This document shows, one piece after another, positions 6,590 to 10,951 of a DNA stretch of 10,951 bases (within the stretch, counting starts at the first letter, position 1; each line of letters opens with the position of its first letter). This DNA is from Mobilicoccus sp032100225. Its GTDB lineage: Bacteria; Actinomycetota; Actinomycetes; Actinomycetales; Dermatophilaceae. The notes below the pieces were generated by a model. That model had not been told where the DNA came from, did not search any database, and saw only the letters and a program-made list of their open reading frames with translations. The stretch is from the NCBI GenBank assembly GCA_032100225.1, contig DAMDJY010000116.1, forward strand, positions 1 through 10,951, read 5' to 3'. Made by a program: the position numbers and the translations under genes.

Positions 6590-6605
6590 GAAGGGGGCTG
6601 TCGTC

Positions 6606-7706
6606 ATGGATCTCGCAGTCGTCTGGTTCATCCTCATCGCCGTCCTCTGGATCGGCTACTTCTGCCTCGAAGGTTTCGACTTCGGCGTCGGCATGCTCCT
6701 GCCGTTCCTCGGCAAGGGCCGCGACGCGGAGGACACCGAGCGCCGCAAGCGCGTCATGCTCGGCGCCATCGGCCCCCACTGGGACGGCAACGAGGTGTGG
6801 CTGATCACCGCTGGTGGCGCCACGTTCGCCGCCTTCCGTGAGTGGTACGCCACCCTGTTCGACGGGTTCTACCTGGCCCTGCTGCTCATCCTCGTCGCGC
6901 TCATCGTGCGCAACCTCGGGTTCGAGTACCGCGGCAAGGGCGAGACCGCCGGCTGGCGCGCCAACTGGGACAAGATCATCGTGTTCGGCTCGTTCCTGCC
7001 CGCGCTCCTCTGGGGCGTCGCGTTCGCCAACATCGTGGGCGGCACGCCGCTGCGCATCAACGCGAACGAGCTCGGCCGCAGCGTCGAGTTCGCCGGCAAC
7101 CTGTTCACGCTGCTCAACCCGCACGCGCTGGTGGGTGGCCTGACCACGCTGTTCCTGTTCCTCACCCACGGTGCGATCTTCATCGCCCTCAAGACGGACG
7201 GCGACATCCGCCACGACGCACGCGCCCTGGCGGGCAAGCTCGGCCTCGTCGCCGCCGTCCTGGCGGTCGTGTTCCTCACCTGGACCAACATGATTACCGG
7301 CAACAAGATCGCCGCCTGGGTGTTCACGCTGCTGGCCGCGGTCGCGCTGGTCGCGGGTCTGGTCGCCAACAAGGCCGGCCGTGAGGGCTACGCGTTCCTC
7401 GGAACGTTCCTCGCCACGGCGTTCGCGGTGGGATCGCTGTTCCTCATGCTGTTCCCGCACGTGATGCCTTCGACGCTCGACCCGTCGGCCACCCTGACGA
7501 CGCTGCGTGACGGCAGCGCCTTCTACGCCGCCAACGGCGACGTGACGCTGCAGATCATGACGGTCGTCGCCCTGATCTTCACGCCGATCGTCATCGCCTA
7601 CCAGGCGTGGACGTACTGGGTGTTCCGTCGTCGCCTGTCGACCAAGCACATCCCCGACGTCGCGCCCGTCCGCGAGCGCGTCAGCGGATCACACGCGGCG
7701 AACTGA
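6606..7706 (+). CDS. cydB: Cytochrome bd quinol oxidase subunit II
   Basis: The protein has 366 residues and is strongly hydrophobic, with about eight or nine membrane helices, a normal length for the family. The N-terminal signature CLEGFDFG (residues 20-27) and GPHWDGNEVWL (56-66) are the conserved CydB stretches. CydB pairs with CydA to make the oxidase dimer and stabilises the heme centres. The start ATG at 6606 is preceded by AAGGGGG (about 8 bases away), 16 bases after cydA ends, so the two are co-transcribed. Neither a cydX-like small gene nor the cydD/cydC exporter genes follow; a strong hairpin terminator ends the unit. The long minus-strand ORF over it is a shadow. Confidence 0.97.
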   Translation: MDLAVVWFILIAVLWIGYFCLEGFDFGVGMLLPFLGKGRDAEDTERRKRVMLGAIGPHWDGNEVWLITAGGATFAAFREWYATLFDGFYLALLLILVALIVRNLGFEYRGKGETAGWRANWDKIIVFGSFLPALLWGVAFANIVGGTPLRINANELGRSVEFAGNLFTLLNPHALVGGLTTLFLFLTHGAIFIALKTDGDIRHDARALAGKLGLVAAVLAVVFLTWTNMITGNKIAAWVFTLLAAVALVAGLVANKAGREGYAFLGTFLATAFAVGSLFLMLFPHVMPSTLDPSATLTTLRDGSAFYAANGDVTLQIMTVVALIFTPIVIAYQAWTYWVFRRRLSTKHIPDVAPVRERVSGSHAAN

Positions 7707-7737
7707 CACGTCGCGCTGTTTCATCGCACGACGTCGC

Positions 7738-7769
7738 AAGGGGCTCTCGGCTACGGCCGGGAGCCCCTT
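7738..7769 (+). terminator. Hairpin terminator after cydB
   Basis: AAGGGGCTCTCGGC (7738-7751) pairs with GCCGGGAGCCCCTT (7756-7769) around a TACG tetraloop: 14 pairs with one G-U. It begins 31 bases after the cydB stop. The following bases (CGTCGTCCGTG) give only a weak U-tract, common for actinobacterial terminators. The stem is symmetric enough to work in both directions. Confidence 0.85.
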
Positions 7770-7813
7770 CGTCGTCCGTGGGTGTTGATGTTCTGCTGTC
7801 GCCGTTGCCCGTT

Positions 7814-7911
7814 CGAGAACGCATCCGAGGTTGCATCCGAGGACGCAGTGAATTCCGGGTGATACCCCTCTTCGGGCTGCGTCCTCGCCTGCTTCCACGA
7901 CTGCGTTCTCG
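7814..7911. repeat. Symmetric four-copy inverted/direct repeat array upstream of the oxidoreductase
   Basis: CGAGAACGCA (7814-7823) and CGAGGACGCA (7838-7847) are forward copies 24 bases apart. TGCGTCCTCG (7878-7887) and TGCGTTCTCG (7902-7911) are the reverse complements of the second and the first copy, again 24 apart. All four are placed symmetrically around base 7862/7863. Forward-reverse pairing gives an outer 10-bp stem, short helices between (7826-7835 with 7890-7899), and an inner 11-bp stem (7838-7848 with 7877-7887) closing a 28-base loop. In addition GCATCCGAGG is directly repeated at 7821-7830 and 7833-7842. Function unknown: a multi-site operator, a long leader RNA hairpin or a small non-autonomous repeat element are the options. 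Confidence 0.85.
7850..7875 (+). promoter_or_regulatory. Shared 14-mer element upstream of the oxidoreductase
   Basis: GAATT (7850-7854), seven bases, then ATACCCCTCTTCGG (7862-7875), identical to the 14-mer at 4888-4901 before cydA. Here it starts at the exact centre of the symmetric repeat array, 78 bases before the start codon. GGGTGATACCC (7857-7867) is itself a small inverted repeat. It could be a promoter -10 region (GATACC) or a regulator site. Confidence 0.4.
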
Positions 7912-7953
7912 CATGTCCCGTCAGCCCGGGCTCACCGGTGGCACGCTGGAGCA

Positions 7954-10365
7954 ATGACCGGAGCACCGCACGCGGCCCATTGGGGCACCTTCACCGCCCA
8001 CGCGGACGAGAGCGGGCAAGACGTCGCGAGCGTCACGCCCTGGACCGGTGATGCGGCGCCGTCACCGCTGCTCGGCAACATCCCCGGCTCGGTCACGCAT
8101 CGGAGTCGGGTCGCGCGCCCAGCGGTTCGGCGCGGCTGGTGGGAAGGCGGCCCGGGCCCGACCGACCGGCGTGGTCACGACGAATTCGTGCAGCCGCCCT
8201 GGGACGAGGTGCTCGACGCCCTCGCCGAGGAGTATCGCCGCGTCGTCGCGCAGCACGGCAACTCTGCCATCTACGGCGGCTCCTACGGGTGGGCGAGCGC
8301 CGGGCGTTTTCACCACGCGCAGAGCCAGATCCACCGGTTCCTCAACGGACTGGGCGGCTACACGTTCTCAGTCAACAGCTACTCCACCGGCGCCAGCGAG
8401 GTGATCCTCCCCCACGTCATCGCGCCCGAATCGGTGCTCACCCAATACGCGACGACCTGGCAGGTCATCGCCGAGCACACCGAGGTCTTCGTCTGCTTCG
8501 GTGGCGTTCCGCTCAAGAACACCGGCACCGATTCGGGTGGCTCAGGGCCACACCCGACGCCCGCCGGGCTGGCCGCGCTGCAGGCGGCGGGAGGGCGCGT
8601 CGTCGCGATCACTCCCCTGGCCGACGACCTCGGGGGCGCCCGCGAGGTCGGCGACGACTGGTTCGAAGGCACGGGGCGGGTCACGCCCGACTCCGACGCC
8701 GCGTGGCTGCCCATCCGACCCGGCACCGATGTGGCGCTGATGCTCGCGCTCATCCACACCCTCGATGCCGAGAACCTCACCGACCAGGCTTTCCTCGACC
8801 GCTACTGCGTCGGCGTCGAGCAGCTCCGCGGCTACGTCCGCGGCGGGACCGACGGCATCGTCAAGTCCCCCGAGTGGGCGGCGGGCATCTGCGAGATTCC
8901 CGCCTCCCGCATCGTCGCCCTCGCCCGACTCATGGCGCGGCACCGCACGATGGTGACCGTCACGTGGTCGTTGCAGCGCACCCAGCACGGCGAACAGCCG
9001 CTGTGGGCGGCACTTGCGCTGGCGGCGTTCCTCGGCCAGATCGGGCTGCCCGGCGGCGGCTACGCCAACGGGTACGGCTCCATGAACAAGCCTGGGCTCT
9101 CGCCTGCGCCGTTCCGGCTGCCGTCGTTGCCGCAGGGCCCCAACCCCGTCTCGACGTTCATCCCCGTCTCACGCGTGACCGACATGCTGCTCCACCCGGG
9201 CGACGCGTTCACGTACGACGGCAGCACGTTGACCTACCCCGACATCCGGATGGTCGTGTGGGCCGGCGGCAACCCGTTCCATCACCACCAGGACCTCGGT
9301 CGGCTGCGCGAGGCGTTCGGGCGACCCGACACCGTCGTCGTCCACGACCCCTACTGGACGCCGCTGGCCCGGCACGCCGACATCGTGCTGCCGTCGACGA
9401 CCTCCCTGGAGCGCGACGACCTGGCGGGCACGCGCGCCGCCGGACGCCTGGCGGTGATGGAGGCGGCAGCGCCTCGGTTCGCGGAGGCTCGCGACGACTA
9501 CGAGATCCTCGCCGCGCTGGCCGAGCGACTCGGGTTCGGGGACGAGTTCACGCAGGGCCGCGACGCGGAGGAGTGGATCGAGCACCTCTACGACGCATGG
9601 CGCGACGACCTGGAGCAGCGACGCATCGTTCCTCCCGGCGTCGACGTGCCGCCGATGCCGGAATTGGCGGAGGTGCGCGAGGCGGGTGGCCTGGAGTTGC
9701 CGACCGTGGGCCCGATCGTCGCGTTTGACGAGTTTCGGCGCGACCCGCAGGCGCACCGGCTCGTCACGCCGTCAGGGCGCATCGAGCTGTTCAGCGACGT
9801 CATCAAGGGTTACGACCTGCCCGATTGCCCGCCGCACCCCACGTGGCTCGAACCGCAGGAATGGCTCGGCGGCGAGCGCGCCCAGCAGTGGCCGCTGCAC
9901 CTCATCGCCAACCAGCCGCGGACGCGCCTGCACTCGCAGCTCGATCACGGTGCGACGTCGCAGAACTCGAAGGTCGCCGGCCGCGAACCGATCCGCCTGA
10001 ACCCCCTCGACGCCGCTGCGCGTGGCATCGGTGAGGGTGGCGTGGTGCGGGTCTTCAACGACCGCGGCGCGTGTCTGGCCGGGGCGGTGTTGTCCGACGC
10101 GGTGCGCCCGTCGGTCGTGCAGCTTTCGACCGGGGCCTGGTTCGACCCCTACGACCCCGCACGTCACGGCCCCGAGGCGGGCGCCGCGGGGCTCNNNNNN
10201 NNNNTCGCCGTCGGCACGTGCGTGCACGGCAACCCCAACGTGCTCACCCCCGACATCGGCACGTCCGGGCTCGCCCAGGCCTGCTCCGGCCAGCACGTTC
10301 TCGTCGAGATCGAACGCTGGGACGGGCCCGTTCCTCCCGTGCTCGCGTTCGAGCCGCCGGTCTGA
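7954..10365 (+). CDS. bisC: Molybdopterin (bis-MGD) oxidoreductase, biotin/methionine sulfoxide reductase type
   Basis: The protein has 803 codons as assembled, about the normal length for BisC/TorA proteins. It belongs to the DMSO reductase superfamily. Its N-terminus has the HWG motif of the BisC/TorA branch (residues 9-11), no Cys cluster for Fe-S binding, and no twin-arginine signal, so it should be a cytoplasmic single-cofactor enzyme. Ser144 in NSYSTGA is the expected molybdenum ligand. Other conserved parts are WSLQRTQHGEQPLW (from about residue 337), GGNPFHHHQDL, the LPSTTSLERDD segment, and CVHGNPNVLTPDIGTS near the C-terminus. Likely reaction: reduction of biotin or methionine sulfoxide; TMAO/DMSO-type substrates are possible. 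Ten N at 10195-10204 leave residues 748-751 unread. GGAG lies only 2 bases before the ATG, so translation initiation may be weak or leaderless, but the family N-terminus supports this start. Confidence 0.9.
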   Translation: MTGAPHAAHWGTFTAHADESGQDVASVTPWTGDAAPSPLLGNIPGSVTHRSRVARPAVRRGWWEGGPGPTDRRGHDEFVQPPWDEVLDALAEEYRRVVAQHGNSAIYGGSYGWASAGRFHHAQSQIHRFLNGLGGYTFSVNSYSTGASEVILPHVIAPESVLTQYATTWQVIAEHTEVFVCFGGVPLKNTGTDSGGSGPHPTPAGLAALQAAGGRVVAITPLADDLGGAREVGDDWFEGTGRVTPDSDAAWLPIRPGTDVALMLALIHTLDAENLTDQAFLDRYCVGVEQLRGYVRGGTDGIVKSPEWAAGICEIPASRIVALARLMARHRTMVTVTWSLQRTQHGEQPLWAALALAAFLGQIGLPGGGYANGYGSMNKPGLSPAPFRLPSLPQGPNPVSTFIPVSRVTDMLLHPGDAFTYDGSTLTYPDIRMVVWAGGNPFHHHQDLGRLREAFGRPDTVVVHDPYWTPLARHADIVLPSTTSLERDDLAGTRAAGRLAVMEAAAPRFAEARDDYEILAALAERLGFGDEFTQGRDAEEWIEHLYDAWRDDLEQRRIVPPGVDVPPMPELAEVREAGGLELPTVGPIVAFDEFRRDPQAHRLVTPSGRIELFSDVIKGYDLPDCPPHPTWLEPQEWLGGERAQQWPLHLIANQPRTRLHSQLDHGATSQNSKVAGREPIRLNPLDAAARGIGEGGVVRVFNDRGACLAGAVLSDAVRPSVVQLSTGAWFDPYDPARHGPEAGAAGLXXXXAVGTCVHGNPNVLTPDIGTSGLAQACSGQHVLVEIERWDGPVPPVLAFEPPV
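10195..10204. other. Assembly gap of 10 N inside the oxidoreductase gene
   Basis: Ten undetermined bases interrupt codons 748-751. The frame on each side is the same if the gap is counted as 10 bases, and family motifs continue on both sides (GAWFDPYDP before, CVHGNPNVLT after). The true gap length may differ from 10. Confidence 1.
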
Positions 10366-10381
10366 TCCACCGGGGAACGGC

Positions 10382-10402
10382 GTTCGTCCGGGAGTGACGA
10401 AC
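10382..10402. terminator. Candidate bidirectional terminator between convergent genes
   Basis: GTTCGTC (10382-10388) pairs with GACGAAC (10396-10402) across a 7-base loop. It lies in the 54 bases between the oxidoreductase stop and the stop of the minus-strand HAD gene. There is no T-tract on either side, so the call rests on position and stem only. Confidence 0.4.
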
Positions 10403-10419
10403 CGGGCAGCGTCGAGCGG

Positions 10420-10951
10420 TCAGCGAGCGGCAGGGAGCCGGTCGAGGACTTCGGCGAGGCCGTCGGAGTAGACGTCGTCGGTCACGTAGTCGGCCACTGC
10501 GGCGACCTCGTCGGGGGCGTTGCCCATCGCGACGCCGCAGGCTGCCCAGGCGAGCATCTCGAGGTCGTTGCGCTGGTCACCGACGGTGACGGTGCGGGCG
10601 TGGTCGATGCCGAGCGCGGCGCGCACCGACTCCAGGCCCGACGCCTTGGAGACGCCGGTGGCGGTGATGTCGAGCCAGGCCGTGAACCCGACGGCGTAGT
10701 TGACGCCCTGCAGGCCCATGGCGCCGACGTGGCCGGCGAACTGCTCGACGTCGGCCTGGGGGTCGCAGAACGTCACGCGCGTCGTCGGGTGCGATCCCAT
10801 CCGCCGCCACGACACCTGCCGGACCTCACCGTCGAGCTCGCCGGGCGGAAAGTCGCCGTGCACGTCGAAGCCGGCCCCGACGCGTTCGACCGCGAGGCCG
10901 CCCGTCGGAAAGGTACGTCGCAGGGTGGTCAGCACCGGAGCGGGGTCGAAG
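10420..10951 (-). CDS. HAD-superfamily (Cof-type) phosphatase, C-terminal part (5' end outside window)
   Basis: The frame is open to the window edge at 10951, and the product already reads FDPAPVLTTL before the GTG at 10933-10935. The true start is therefore outside and that GTG is internal. The 176 visible residues are the C-terminal part of a Cof-like HAD hydrolase: the catalytic lysine segment GVSKASGL, then VGDQRNDLEML (the GDxxND magnesium motif, coded at 10564-10581), then GVAMGNAPDEV and DYVTDD, the usual order in Cof phosphatases. The N-terminal DxD nucleophile motif is not in the window. These enzymes dephosphorylate small metabolites such as sugar phosphates or cofactors in the cytoplasm; the substrate is unknown. 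It is convergent with the oxidoreductase gene and no functional link is evident. Confidence 0.88.
   Translation of the reverse strand, partial: FDPAPVLTTLRRTFPTGGLAVERVGAGFDVHGDFPPGELDGEVRQVSWRRMGSHPTTRVTFCDPQADVEQFAGHVGAMGLQGVNYAVGFTAWLDITATGVSKASGLESVRAALGIDHARTVTVGDQRNDLEMLAWAACGVAMGNAPDEVAAVADYVTDDVYSDGLAEVLDRLPAAR

Noticed and set aside
4886..6637. 583-residue minus-strand ORF over cydA
   Set aside because: It is the mirror of cydA codon bias, with a composition dominated by Asp, Glu, His, Arg and Val and no recognisable domain.
7857..7875. CsoR/CstR-type operator
   Set aside because: ATACCCC matches one half-site, but the partner GGGGTAT is missing at both copies. No sensor or metal/persulfide gene is in the window.
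7814..7911. Moco riboswitch before the molybdenum enzyme gene
   Set aside because: Position would suit, but I cannot match the Moco consensus by eye and the long simple two-stem shape does not clearly resemble its multi-stem fold. Left as a test, not a call.
7814..7911. CRISPR array
   Set aside because: Repeats are only 10 bases, two are inverted, and there are no regular unique spacers or cas genes.

Overview
The window is GC-rich throughout, codes densely, and uses G/C at third codon positions. Together with the gene families present (zinc-ribbon FHA protein, PP2C and VWA signalling proteins, short-Q-loop cydAB), this points to a high-GC Gram-positive actinobacterium. I cannot name a genus from the sequence. 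It reads as a contig or scaffold piece: the first and last genes are cut by the window edges, and a run of 10 N sits inside the large oxidoreductase gene.

Layout. (1) 1-3971, plus strand: four tightly overlapping genes. They encode the C-terminal part of a PP2C Ser/Thr phosphatase, a VWA protein with an intact MIDAS site, a zinc-ribbon/linker/FHA protein, and a three-helix membrane protein with an EEP-family (nuclease/phosphatase fold) domain predicted to face outward. Start and stop codons overlap at every junction, so this is one translationally coupled operon. It looks like a phospho-signalling cassette: phosphatase, metal-dependent adaptor and phosphothreonine reader. The matching kinase would be expected upstream, outside the window. 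(2) 4056-4718, minus strand: a class I SAM methyltransferase of TehB-like type, convergent with the operon. (3) 4719-5071: a 353-base divergent intergenic region with repeats, hairpins and the probable cydA promoter/leader. (4) 5072-7706, plus strand: cydA and cydB, the two main subunits of cytochrome bd quinol oxidase, followed by a strong 14-bp hairpin terminator. cydC/cydD do not follow. (5) 7954-10365, plus strand: a cytoplasmic Mo-bisPGD oxidoreductase of the BisC/TorA (serine-ligand) type, probably a biotin/methionine sulfoxide reductase. (6) 10420-end, minus strand: the C-terminal part of a Cof-type HAD phosphatase, convergent with the oxidoreductase.

How it fits together. The cyd genes and the sulfoxide reductase share a redox theme (low-oxygen or oxidative-stress respiration, and repair of oxidised sulfur). 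Their upstream regions share an exact 14-base string, which hints at common control. The most unusual structure is just upstream of the oxidoreductase: four copies of a 10-base unit of the form CGAGRACGCA, two forward and two reversed, placed symmetrically around one centre over 98 bases. I found no CRISPR array, tRNA, rRNA, transposase, or clear defence or phage gene.
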